Shown here piece after piece: positions 54,212 to 62,564 of a stretch of DNA of 64,000 nucleotides (the stretch's first letter is position 1; the number at the start of each line of letters is the position of its first letter). Source of the stretch: Desulforamulus aeronauticus DSM 10349 (lineage in GTDB: Bacteria; Bacillota; Desulfotomaculia; Desulfotomaculales; Desulfotomaculaceae); NCBI RefSeq assembly GCF_900142375.1, contig NZ_FRAR01000007.1:1-64000 (forward strand), read 5' to 3'. The notes below the pieces were generated by a model, which was given only the letters and a program-made list of their open reading frames with translations, did not search any database and was not told the origin of the DNA. Position numbers and translations under genes: made by a program.

Positions 54212-54673
54212 ATGAAAAAAATACTATCTTTGTTTCTGACCGGTTTACTTGTGTTCGGCCTAGCTGTCAGCACCCTTGCCGCGCCTATTAATCAGGCCAC
54301 ATTTTATTTAAACCAGAGTTACTACCTGGTAAACAATAGCCAGCAGTCCATGGATGCGGCTCCCTTTATCCAGAACAATCGTACTTACGTACCCATCCGC
54401 TATCTTTCCTATGCCTGTGGATTGACTGATCAAGATGTACAATGGGATGAAGTCTTCCAAACGGTAAAGTTATCACAGGGGGATAAAATTTTGCAACTGC
54501 AAGTGAGTATTGACCAGGCCATTATCAATGACTTCGTTTATGATCTTGACGTGGCACCGGTTATTCGGCACGGTCGTACTTATTTGCCCGCTCGGTTCAT
54601 TGCCGAAGCCTTCGATTACAAGGTAGCCTGGGATGAACATAACAGAACTGTATCGATTACACCACCCAAGTAA
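54212..54673 (+). CDS. secreted copper-amine-oxidase-N-domain protein
   Basis: A 153-residue protein with a signal peptide (KKILSLFLTGLLVFGLAVST) and one Cu_amine_oxidN1 domain: YYLVNNSQQSMDAAPFIQNN, RTYVPIRYLSYACG and RHGRTYLPARFIAEAF. It is similar to the domain at 24164. It is a likely surface or wall protein. A long bidirectional terminator follows. Confidence 0.85.
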   Translation: MKKILSLFLTGLLVFGLAVSTLAAPINQATFYLNQSYYLVNNSQQSMDAAPFIQNNRTYVPIRYLSYACGLTDQDVQWDEVFQTVKLSQGDKILQLQVSIDQAIINDFVYDLDVAPVIRHGRTYLPARFIAEAFDYKVAWDEHNRTVSITPPK

Positions 54674-54682
54674 TAAGCCAAT

Positions 54683-54734
54683 AACCATTCATACAAAAAC
54701 GGGCTGCCACAAGCCCGTTTTTGTATGAATGGTT
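54683..54734. terminator. long bidirectional terminator
   Basis: AACCATTCATACAAAAACGG plus GCT and its perfect inverted copy form a 23-bp stem around GCCACA. T-rich runs occur on both strands, so it can serve the convergent genes at 54212 and 54756. Confidence 0.85.
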
Positions 54735-54755
54735 AGGAGTTCCCGATCCTTTATG

Positions 54756-55604
54756 CTAGATATCTGTTTCGCCCCAAACTGATAAACGGACTCGTTCTTC
54801 AATAAGACCACTCTTGTAACAATAATCGTAGTAAGTTAATAACGCCCGGCGATGATCTGCTGTGAATTCATTATTAATGATCCTATAATATTCTTCTACT
54901 ACCTCCAGCGGCAACCCGGTACGGTGCCTGCCTTTTTCCAATAAAGCGGGTAGATTAACGGCAGAATATTTTTTCGCTTCCAGTAACGCACTGCAAAGAG
55001 CATTCACTTCATCTGGATGCTCTTTGGCAAAGTCTTTGCGCACGATCCAGAGGGCATAAACCATTCTTTCCCCGGTAAACTGTTTCCACACTTCACCGAG
55101 ATCGGTTACATGGTAGGGTAATCCCTGCCGCTTTACCTTTACATGGGCACGCATGGCGTCGTTACCAACTAGCAACGCCCCGTCCCCTTTGGTCATCATC
55201 TGCTCTAAATTCGGTGCCATTGTACATAGCTTGGCTTCCACATGATAGTAGTGATCAAAGAGTACCTTCAATAAAGCTCTGGAAGTAACTGAGGAAACGG
55301 TAAGATTGACTACCTTTCGATCCAGTTCGGTAACAGGCACATGGCTGAACAAAAGAATACTTTGTACCGGCCCATCGGCACTAACGGACACATTAGGAAG
55401 TATCAGGCAATTGTCAGTATTTCTGGCGTATGTAATGGAAGAAATCAATGATACCTCTAATTGCCCCTCTAAAAACATTTTGTCCTGCAAGACAGGTGGA
55501 CTTTTAATAAGCTCCCCCGCGAAGGACACCTGACCTTCCTCAAAGGCATGATAGACCGGTAGCGTGTTCAGATAATCAACCTGGCCAAACCTAATTCCGG
55601 CCAC
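54756..55604 (-). CDS. mqnA: chorismate dehydratase MqnA (futalosine pathway)
   Basis: A 282-residue periplasmic-binding-fold enzyme that turns chorismate into 3-enolpyruvylbenzoate, the first step of the futalosine route to menaquinone. Typical text: RFGQVDYLNTLPVYHAFEEG, VSLISSITYARN, ALLVGNDAMRAH and FTGERMVYALWIVRK. It lies in a unit with menG and a prenyl-synthase paralogue. No other mqn gene is in the window. Confidence 0.9.
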   Translation of the reverse strand: MAGIRFGQVDYLNTLPVYHAFEEGQVSFAGELIKSPPVLQDKMFLEGQLEVSLISSITYARNTDNCLILPNVSVSADGPVQSILLFSHVPVTELDRKVVNLTVSSVTSRALLKVLFDHYYHVEAKLCTMAPNLEQMMTKGDGALLVGNDAMRAHVKVKRQGLPYHVTDLGEVWKQFTGERMVYALWIVRKDFAKEHPDEVNALCSALLEAKKYSAVNLPALLEKGRHRTGLPLEVVEEYYRIINNEFTADHRRALLTYYDYCYKSGLIEERVRLSVWGETDI

Positions 55605-55655
55605 TTAAAACCCTCCCCACAACATTGTACAGGGTATCACATTCCCACATCGACC

Positions 55656-56372
55656 TCACTTCGTTCCCACATGAACCGCTACAATACCACCGGTAAGTTC
55701 ATAATACACGGCTCCTTGCAAGCCAACCTTGGTAAAAATATCTCTAATTACAGACTGGTGAGGAAATACTTTCAGGGAATTGGGCAGCCACTGGTAAGGA
55801 CCATCCTTACCCACGCCCATTTTCCCCAACAGGGGCACTAATTGTTCAAAATATAGATAATAAAGTTGTTTAAATACTGGAGCACTGGGTTTTGCTAATT
55901 CCAGGGAAACCACTCGTCCTCCGGGCTTCACCACCCGCCTCATTTCAGAAATACACTTTTCTACGTCTGGAACATTCCGTAAGGCAAGGCCAATGGTAGC
56001 ACAATCAAAGGTATTATCCGGAAAGGGTAAAGCCAAGGCATTTCCCTGTACCAACTCAATCGTTTTTTGATAAGGAGTTTTTTCAATATTGCCCTTGGCA
56101 ATTTCCAACATATTTTCACAAAAATCCAAGCCCACTACCCGGCCACTATTCCCTATGGCTCTGGCCAATTCAATGGACAACATGCCTGTACCACAGGCCA
56201 CATCTAACGCAGTACCACCAGGGGTAAGACCGGTTTTCTTCACCGTAAAGCGGCGCCAGTGCTTATCCCGGTTAAAACTTAAGATGGTATTCATTAGGTC
56301 ATAACGATGTGCTATGGTGGAAAACACCCCATGAACAAATTGCTCTTTATTTTTACCTTCGTATTGCTGCAA
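55656..56372 (-). CDS. menG: demethylmenaquinone methyltransferase
   Basis: A 238-residue SAM methyltransferase that performs the last menaquinone step. It has VHGVFSTIAHRYDLMNTILS, LDVACGTGMLSIELA (SAM site), GLALRNVPDVEKCISEMRRV and NSLKVFPHQ. In Bacillus menG lies between hepS and hepT; here a degenerate prenyl synthase lies upstream. Confidence 0.93.
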   Translation of the reverse strand: MQQYEGKNKEQFVHGVFSTIAHRYDLMNTILSFNRDKHWRRFTVKKTGLTPGGTALDVACGTGMLSIELARAIGNSGRVVGLDFCENMLEIAKGNIEKTPYQKTIELVQGNALALPFPDNTFDCATIGLALRNVPDVEKCISEMRRVVKPGGRVVSLELAKPSAPVFKQLYYLYFEQLVPLLGKMGVGKDGPYQWLPNSLKVFPHQSVIRDIFTKVGLQGAVYYELTGGIVAVHVGTK

Positions 56373-56406
56373 AGTAATACTCCCCTCTCAGAAGATTCTT
56401 CCAAGG

Positions 56407-57174
56407 TTAGACAACCTTACGAATATCCCCTTCGGTTAATTGTAACGCCTTTACTAAATTTTCCAGCATCACTTGATCTGAGTGATTAGGGAGTTTTGAC
56501 AAAAATGTCAAAGCTTGCTCAAAATAATTCGAACAATAACCTGCTACCATACCCTTCTTTCTAAGACCGTAGCCCATGCCTAAATTAAGCCCAAACTCGT
56601 ATAAATACTGCAAATCTTCCTCTGGTGCCCCGGCAAGCTCTCCCGCTAAACGTGCTGTTCCAGCAAAAAGCTCAGCCGTTTCTAGTTTTGTTATTTCAGC
56701 CATTAGTTGGTTATTATCCTCTTGTCTATAGCGGCTTGTCCGATCCAATATACCGCCCTCGTGAATACGCCCAATAATTTCTGCTAAAGGTCGTAAGAGA
56801 TGTAGTATATCCGCATTACAGAGAGCAGTAAAAAATTTTCCATAAAGGTAATCCCCTACTAAAACCGGAAATTGCGTACCATCCCGTGGATCTGTTGCCT
56901 GTCTTTGCGTTGTATCTGGAATGCGTTGGTGAATGCGAGAAGCCATAAAAATAAACTGCACAATGGTACCCAAAGAAAGGATCTTGGAGGACCTGCAGTT
57001 GTATAATCTAGCCACCATTAGAGCTACCGCAGGACGTAAATTTTGGTCCATGGGGGATAGTTCTAAATGGGCATAATCACCTATCTGTCCGGCTTTAATA
57101 GATAAATTGCTGTTAATGGTATGATAAATAGTATTTAGCTCTGCTCTAATTTCTGCAAAAACATCGCCCGGCAT
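56407..57174 (-). CDS. polyprenyl-synthase paralogue lacking the Asp-rich motifs (HepS-like role)
   Basis: A 255-residue protein homologous to HepT (11341) along its length: VALMVARLYN, GDYLYGKFFTALC, and EITKLETAELFAGTARL. But the first Asp-rich motif is replaced by ASRIHQRIPDTTQR and the second by GLRKKGMV. It therefore probably lacks catalysis and may be a regulatory subunit, like the small subunit of heptaprenyl synthase. It begins the menaquinone unit. Confidence 0.75.
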   Translation of the reverse strand: MPGDVFAEIRAELNTIYHTINSNLSIKAGQIGDYAHLELSPMDQNLRPAVALMVARLYNCRSSKILSLGTIVQFIFMASRIHQRIPDTTQRQATDPRDGTQFPVLVGDYLYGKFFTALCNADILHLLRPLAEIIGRIHEGGILDRTSRYRQEDNNQLMAEITKLETAELFAGTARLAGELAGAPEEDLQYLYEFGLNLGMGYGLRKKGMVAGYCSNYFEQALTFLSKLPNHSDQVMLENLVKALQLTEGDIRKVV

Positions 57175-57263
57175 CCATAAGCCCCCCCTTAATTGGCGGT
57201 AACTTTATATTATTTCGTTAATTATAACAAATCTCCTTCCATAATGATCTGGAAAATAGCCAC

Positions 57264-57313
57264 AAAAAAACTGACGAGCCTCGCTCCATCTTAAGATGTG
57301 CTAGGCTCGTCAG
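57264..57313 (-). terminator. terminator of speD
   Basis: CTGACGAGCCT pairs with AGGCTCGTCAG around a loop that itself contains CATCTTAAGATG; the minus strand continues into TTTTTTTGTGG. Confidence 0.85.
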
Positions 57314-57347
57314 CCGCTACTACTGTGGGTACTAATAAAAATCCCTC

Positions 57348-57731
57348 CTATGAATTTACGGCCACCAAAGGCGGCGCCATACCAGGCAGGATTCCTCTCT
57401 TAGTCTCTTGAGCAGCCATATCTTTTGCACCAAATTCTCTGGTTAAGAAGTTGCATGCATCCCATGGGTTTACTGTATCACCACAGGTAAAGACATCAAC
57501 CGCTGCATAGCCTAATTCAGGCCAGGTATGAATGGCAAGGTGGCTTTCACTAATTACAACAACACCACTAACGCCCTGAGGACTAAACTTATGGAAAACA
57601 TATTCGCGGACCTCAGCCCCCGATTCCAGTGCTGCGTTCACCATAATTTCCTCAACCCTTTTCACATCGTTGAGGATTTCAAAATCACAGCCATAGATTT
57701 CAGCCAAGACATGGCGGCCCAAAGGTTTCAT
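57348..57731 (-). CDS. speD: S-adenosylmethionine decarboxylase proenzyme
   Basis: A 127-residue class 1 (bacterial, pyruvoyl) AdoMet decarboxylase for spermidine synthesis. The self-cleavage site is in [16 protein letters not shown], where the serine becomes pyruvate; [18 protein letters not shown] is the typical start. Start at 57731 follows GGAGGAGG; longer starts are not needed. Promoter at 57823. Confidence 0.95.
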   Translation of the reverse strand: MKPLGRHVLAEIYGCDFEILNDVKRVEEIMVNAALESGAEVREYVFHKFSPQGVSGVVVISESHLAIHTWPELGYAAVDVFTCGDTVNPWDACNFLTREFGAKDMAAQETKRGILPGMAPPLVAVNS

Positions 57732-57822
57732 TCTAGTTATCCTCCTCCATTTCTTTAATAAAATGTTGGAACTAACAAGCCCAGTTACCAAATTACGGGC
57801 TGGCTAATTCCAACCAAAATCA

Positions 57823-57850
57823 ATTTTAGCATAAACTTGCCTCTTGTCAA
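57823..57850 (-). promoter_or_regulatory. promoter of speD
   Basis: TTGACA (57845-57850) and TAAAAT (57823-57828) on the minus strand are separated by 16 bases. Confidence 0.6.
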
Positions 57851-57981
57851 TAAATTTTTACGCAAAAATTGCCTTTATGTGGCGAATTTATTTGTTAGCA
57901 CCTTTATTCACGAATTTAATGAATTTACCTGATTATTCTACCATTATTTATAGGTTTTACTCACACTTAGTTCTCTTTGCA

Positions 57982-60219
57982 CTAGCTTATTTTATGTTTG
58001 TCACCATATTTTTGTTCTGAAAGCACCAGATAGACCAACGGTGGTGCGCCAAAAATCATGGTTGTGGCCGCCGCCACAACACCGGAGTCATTAACGGCAA
58101 AGGCCACTAGTGCACCAACAACCACTCCAATAAATCCTTTATAAAGGTAGGGATACTTGATTCTGATATTTTGCATAACACCCCGGGGGCGGTAAAATAA
58201 CAGTGCCAAAACCGCCAAACTCGCTAGCAATACCCGGCTCCAAACAGTATACCGTAATAGTTTCATATTCATAGCCCATTTTCTTTGCATAATGTCTAAC
58301 GCCTGACCCGGGCCTGAATGTAGAATTAAAGAAGCCGTTGTTCCCATATGGGAGCGTAATTCCGGGGGGCGCGAAAGATCAAAGGCGATAAAAGCCAATA
58401 CTGCCATAGCAACGATCCCCGCCACCATGATCACCGTGCGCAGCCCAAAACGCACATTATACAGCAGTAGGAACGTTACCACAAGTGCCGCGGTGCCGGC
58501 GATGGTACCACCCACATTTGTTCCCAGAAAGGGAGCCGCCAGAGCATAAATTGTAAAAAGATATGCTATACCCGTGATGACAATAAGAGGCTTCCTGCAA
58601 TTTGACCAGGACTGGATAGCAGCTGTTGTACCTATAATAAGTGAGCCGATCAATACCCCCATATATTCATTACCAATACCATAAAATCTGGCTCCTACAA
58701 TAGGATCATAGCCTAATAATGATTGCTTCTGTAAATAAGAGGCATTCACCACGTCAATTAAAATAGTCCCTGCTGTAGCGATACAAATAAAAATAAAGGG
58801 GTCTAAATTAAACTTCCTCTGCATCAAGATAGCGATCCCGGCTATTAACAGGGTAGTAATAATCAGTTGTATCGCCAAAAGAGCCACAGATTGTACTGGC
58901 AACAACGGCATTAAGAGCTCTGCTAGCGGTACAGCCATGATAACTAATAGAAAGGGTTTAATATGTTCTGCCATATGACGTTTAAAAAATATACCAAAAA
59001 GACCCATGAAAAGTACAATTATTTGTACTAAAACATAGGCAGATTGCAGTGGTGCTCTACCTTGATACGTTGTTATCAAACGATCATTGACATTTTTTAA
59101 GTAGTCAATGCTGTCACCCTGGGGCAAAACGGCGGATGAAACAAAGGGACGCCCGGACATTTCAGCCACTGGCTGTAACCCGAAGCTCTTTAAAATAGTT
59201 GGAGCAATATCTGTGTTCATGATGATACCATCTCGCTTAGTCGTTCCAGAGGTGAGTAATGTACCCGGTTCAAAGCCAGGTCCCACTGCGAAGATTGGTG
59301 TTAAATTTTTACTTTCTTTCAGTGCTTCACTGGTTGGGGTAGGAGTGACCACCAGTAATATTTCTTGATCAAAGTCCATCTGCTTAGTTAAACTGTCCAC
59401 AAAACGGTCAATCTCTACTAAAGCAGTTCTCCTTTGTTGGTTGTAAGCCTTATCCAAAGCAACTCCCCGAGACTCAAAGATTCTCGTCATATCCCCTGTC
59501 TCTATAACAATCAAAGATGCTCCGGCTTTTCTATATTCTTCCATCCTCTGCAATACCTTCGTAAAATCTGTACGAAAGGAACCTAACCGGGTTTTCTTTT
59601 CGGTTAAAATAGCCCGGTCGATGGCGCTAAAATCTGTAATGCCCTTTTGGTCCATGGTGATGGTGGTTGCTAATCTTCTATGTTTTTCCCTGGTGTCGGC
59701 ATTACCGATCACCGCTGTTTGATACCCGGCATCTCTAATAGCTTGCCCCAATGCACCCGGAATAGCCGGGTATCGTAGCTCATTATTTAGACGCGCAAGT
59801 TTGCCGAGTCCCAGTTGAACTGCTGAACCAGCAGGCGCCTGCCACCCTGTCCGGCTTTGATATTCTTCAGAGCCAAAGGCATCTACTATCTTTTCCCGCT
59901 CTGCAAAGGCATAGTTTCCTTCATCGGTGCCAACGAGATGTGCTCCGCCCCCAATGCTGGGGTAAGTGTGTTCGGAATATATACCCGCTCCCGTGTTGTT
60001 ATTAAGCAGGCCTACACTTCCCTTTTGAGTTAACGACTTTATATGTTCTAAGGTATTATCCTCGTAGTCATCAATAGTTATCTTATCCACAATAACCATA
60101 ATCACTCTACTAGCCTTCTGGCTTTGCTCTACCGCAAAGGAAACCTTGCCAAAGGACAACGTAACCACAAATAGTACTAGTAAACTGGCAAATAATTTCT
60201 GCCAGAAAGAATCTTTCAA
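57982..60219 (-). CDS. phosphatase/sulfatase-like domain fused to a polytopic membrane domain
   Basis: A 745-residue protein. After a signal or anchor helix (about 8-28) comes an alkaline-phosphatase-superfamily-like domain to about 370: VIMVIVDKITIDDY near the start, then TPSEALKES-type loop, and MNTDIAPTILKSFGL. From about 390 there are ten or more membrane helices, with the motif GARFYGIGNEYMGVLIGSL. I know no assigned function for this fusion. It is next to a glycosyltransferase (3-base gap), which suggests a surface polymer or lipid role. The metal ligands of the phosphatase part were not all located. Confidence 0.6.
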   Translation of the reverse strand: MKDSFWQKLFASLLVLFVVTLSFGKVSFAVEQSQKASRVIMVIVDKITIDDYEDNTLEHIKSLTQKGSVGLLNNNTGAGIYSEHTYPSIGGGAHLVGTDEGNYAFAEREKIVDAFGSEEYQSRTGWQAPAGSAVQLGLGKLARLNNELRYPAIPGALGQAIRDAGYQTAVIGNADTREKHRRLATTITMDQKGITDFSAIDRAILTEKKTRLGSFRTDFTKVLQRMEEYRKAGASLIVIETGDMTRIFESRGVALDKAYNQQRRTALVEIDRFVDSLTKQMDFDQEILLVVTPTPTSEALKESKNLTPIFAVGPGFEPGTLLTSGTTKRDGIIMNTDIAPTILKSFGLQPVAEMSGRPFVSSAVLPQGDSIDYLKNVNDRLITTYQGRAPLQSAYVLVQIIVLFMGLFGIFFKRHMAEHIKPFLLVIMAVPLAELLMPLLPVQSVALLAIQLIITTLLIAGIAILMQRKFNLDPFIFICIATAGTILIDVVNASYLQKQSLLGYDPIVGARFYGIGNEYMGVLIGSLIIGTTAAIQSWSNCRKPLIVITGIAYLFTIYALAAPFLGTNVGGTIAGTAALVVTFLLLYNVRFGLRTVIMVAGIVAMAVLAFIAFDLSRPPELRSHMGTTASLILHSGPGQALDIMQRKWAMNMKLLRYTVWSRVLLASLAVLALLFYRPRGVMQNIRIKYPYLYKGFIGVVVGALVAFAVNDSGVVAAATTMIFGAPPLVYLVLSEQKYGDKHKIS

Positions 60220-60221
60220 GC

Positions 60222-61415
60222 TTATCCCTCCATGCCTCCAGGTATGTCTTTGGGCTGGTCAGGCGGACCATTGGTGTCTAAATTCTTTTCTGCCAGCAAG
60301 TGCGCATACAACTCCATCGTTTTATCTGCCATGTGCTTAATGGTAAATTTCTCGGCAACATGCTTTTGACCGTTGGCACCCATTCGATTCAATTTATCTC
60401 TCTCGGACAACATACCGGCTAAAGCTACTGCTAACGCTTCCGGGTCCTTGGGTGCCACCACTAAACCTGTTTTACCTTCCAAAATGGCTTCCGGCACACC
60501 CCCAACCCTGGTAGCTACCACAGGTTTGCCTGCTGCCATGGCTTCTAGGATGCTTAAAGGCAGGCCCTCAGTAACAGAGGGTAAAACAAAGATATCCATA
60601 ATAGATAAAATTTCCGCTATATTCTCTCGCTTCCCAGCAAAGATCACCCTTTTTTGTAAGCTTAGCTCTGCAACTTCCTGTTCTAAAGCTTCTTTTAGGG
60701 GACCATCCCCCACCACCAGGAAATTAACCTGATATTCTTTAAGAAGAGAAGCAGCCTTTAAAAAATAGCTGACCCCCTTCTGAGGGGCTAACCGGGCAAT
60801 TGTACCAATAACCGGTCCCAGTTCGGGAATGGCAAGGCCTCTTCTGGTGGCTACGGCGTCCACCTGGGCAGCAAAGTTCTCCACTTCTATGCCATTATAA
60901 ATTATAGATATCTGTGGGGCGGGGATGCCCTCTTTTTCCATCAATTCTTGTTTCAAGGCATCTGAAACAGTAATAATTCGATCGGTGAAGCGTGCCAGAA
61001 AACGTTCCACAGAAGCAAACAACTTCTTCTTCCACTCGGGCCATTCCTCATAAAAGATGCTATTGTGAGCCGTAAAAATAACCACCGGCGTTCTGGCAAT
61101 CATGGCGGCTATGCGTCCCACCAGTGCACCCTTGGAACTATGGGCATGAAGTATGGTCGTGCCGGATTGGTGAAGATATTTAACCAAAGTATGGATTGCT
61201 GCATAATCTCTGGTTGGTGAAAGTTCTCCGCTCAAGGAAATAGGCAAGGTTTTTATTCCCTGGTTGGCTAGTTCTTCAAATAAAGGACTATTTGGGGGAC
61301 AAGCCACCGTAACCTCAAACTTGTTTTTATCAGTATACCGCACTAGGTTGATCAGGTGGTTTTTTAAACCTCCCGCGGCGGGTCTGACCACGTGCAATAT
61401 TTTTATTTTGGACAA
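60222..61415 (-). CDS. glycosyltransferase family 4
   Basis: A 397-residue GT-B glycosyltransferase. Domain 1 has HVVRPAAGGLKNHLINLVRY; domain 2 has GTIARLAPQKGVSYFLKAAS, VGDGPLKEALEQEV and the C-terminal E-x7-E motif in PSVTEGLPLSILEAMAAGKP. It transfers sugars from an activated donor to an unknown acceptor, perhaps the product of the adjacent membrane fusion protein's pathway. TTG start after GGGGTGAAAA. Confidence 0.9.
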   Translation of the reverse strand: MSKIKILHVVRPAAGGLKNHLINLVRYTDKNKFEVTVACPPNSPLFEELANQGIKTLPISLSGELSPTRDYAAIHTLVKYLHQSGTTILHAHSSKGALVGRIAAMIARTPVVIFTAHNSIFYEEWPEWKKKLFASVERFLARFTDRIITVSDALKQELMEKEGIPAPQISIIYNGIEVENFAAQVDAVATRRGLAIPELGPVIGTIARLAPQKGVSYFLKAASLLKEYQVNFLVVGDGPLKEALEQEVAELSLQKRVIFAGKRENIAEILSIMDIFVLPSVTEGLPLSILEAMAAGKPVVATRVGGVPEAILEGKTGLVVAPKDPEALAVALAGMLSERDKLNRMGANGQKHVAEKFTIKHMADKTMELYAHLLAEKNLDTNGPPDQPKDIPGGMEG

Positions 61416-61583
61416 TGGTTTTCACCCCTGCAACTGTATATCTTTTCCAAAGGGCCCCAATTGTATGCATCCCACCAGTATTCGCCACTTTAAAGGGTTT
61501 CACCTGCCCCAGTCCAGAAAAAACCATTTGGAAAGAGAGCTCTAGAAACGAAAAATGGCCGCCAGATAGGGCGGCCTTCCTCA

Positions 61584-61772
61584 TTAACTTACTTTAATAG
61601 CTTCGGTGGGACAGCCATCAGCTGCTTCTTTAGCTTGCTCTTCCTGCCCATCGGGTACCTCTTCTACAATAGCATGGGCCTTTTCCTCGTCATTCCATTC
61701 AAAAACTTCCGGACAAACATCAATACAGGCACCGCAGCTAATGCAAAGGTCCTGGTCTACCACTGCTTTCAT
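61584..61772 (-). CDS. 4Fe-4S ferredoxin
   Basis: A 62-residue single-cluster ferredoxin. Cluster cysteines are in CISCGACIDVCPEVFEW and the distal DGCPTEAIKV. The start at 61772 follows GGAGGTGTTACC; a longer frame upstream is not supported. It may be an electron carrier for the RACo-like protein or others. Confidence 0.95.
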   Translation of the reverse strand: MKAVVDQDLCISCGACIDVCPEVFEWNDEEKAHAIVEEVPDGQEEQAKEAADGCPTEAIKVS

Positions 61773-61929
61773 GGTAACACCTCCATTTCGTTTAGCAGCC
61801 CTAGTTGGCTGCCAATATCGGGAATTATGCCCGTTTTTAGGTAATTTTATCCACGCCTTAGAGCAGTCAACACCAACTTGCAAATCTAAATATTTTCTTT
61901 CTTACGTATGGTAAGTGCCCTAGCGTAGT

Positions 61930-62145
61930 CTAATAGTGATTCCTTCCAGTATCAACTCTTTTTTCATCATCTAAACCAACCGTGGCAAATAACTCTTGAA
62001 ATCTTACAAAATCCTCCACGCTCATAACTTCAGTATTCGAATAAAAGACCCGCCCGGCATTGTTTACTGCACCCCAAGTTACTTTAACAATATCTTTATC
62101 TAAGCCCTGGGTGGTCTTAGTCTTGATAAATAATTTAACACTCAT
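61930..62145 (-). CDS. hypothetical small protein
   Basis: A 71-residue protein starting MSVKLFIKTKTTQGLDKDIV, with DFVRFQELFATVGLDDEKR near the end. It has a mixed alpha/beta appearance and a good ribosome site (GGAGGAGCT). No family recognised. Confidence 0.6.
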   Translation of the reverse strand: MSVKLFIKTKTTQGLDKDIVKVTWGAVNNAGRVFYSNTEVMSVEDFVRFQELFATVGLDDEKRVDTGRNHY

Positions 62146-62306
62146 GGTAGCTCCTCCATTTTCGGTAACTATTAGATAGATTATAGCATTAGAGAAACGT
62201 AGCTGCCACTAAGTCTTTAGAAGCAGGGAAAGCCTTGGTTCTTACTATTATCATTTTCTGATGGAGCCGAATCTAGTTGGCATGTAGGTCTTACACTCCT
62301 GCAAAT

Positions 62307-62340
62307 AAAAAAAAAGAAAGGGCGGTTAACCCGCCCTTTC
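62307..62340 (-). terminator. terminator of the Cys-rich peptide / RACo unit
   Basis: GAAAGGGCGG and CCGCCCTTTC pair around TTAAC; the minus strand continues into TTTTTTTTTATT. Confidence 0.9.
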
Positions 62341-62347
62341 AAAAGTG

Positions 62348-62485
62348 TTACTCGTGGCAATCGGAGGAAAGAGTTCCACAACCGTCGGAAGATGAGCTGC
62401 AACTGTTAGGGCACTCACTGGAACAACTGGAACTAATCTGTTCCGTTTCTTCTTGAACCTTAGTGGTACGTTTCTCTTTAGCCAT
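62348..62485 (-). CDS. 45-residue cysteine-rich peptide
   Basis: Starts MAKEKRTTKVQEETEQ and ends with a Ser/Cys-rich segment holding five cysteines (SSSCSSECPNSC, SDGC, SDC). The start at 62485 follows GGGAGGTG; the longer frame read upstream is not supported. It lies just after the RACo-like gene on the same strand. The leader-like basic start plus Cys-rich core recalls ribosomally made peptides or metal-handling proteins, but no modifying enzyme is adjacent. Confidence 0.65.
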   Translation of the reverse strand: MAKEKRTTKVQEETEQISSSCSSECPNSCSSSSDGCGTLSSDCHE

Positions 62486-62564
62486 TTTTGTAACACCTCC
62501 CGTACTATATTGCCCCAAAACAGCAAAAAAACACTTTCCTTTATTTTCTTTTTTTAAATTTTTA

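Noticed and set aside
62348-62485. SCIFF peptide (six cysteines in forty-five residues)
   Set aside because: Length matches but the number and spacing of cysteines do not, and no radical SAM maturase is adjacent.
62217-62526. Two minus-strand ORFs of 61 and 66 codons
   Set aside because: They overlap the terminator and the Cys-rich gene in other frames and lack ribosome sites.
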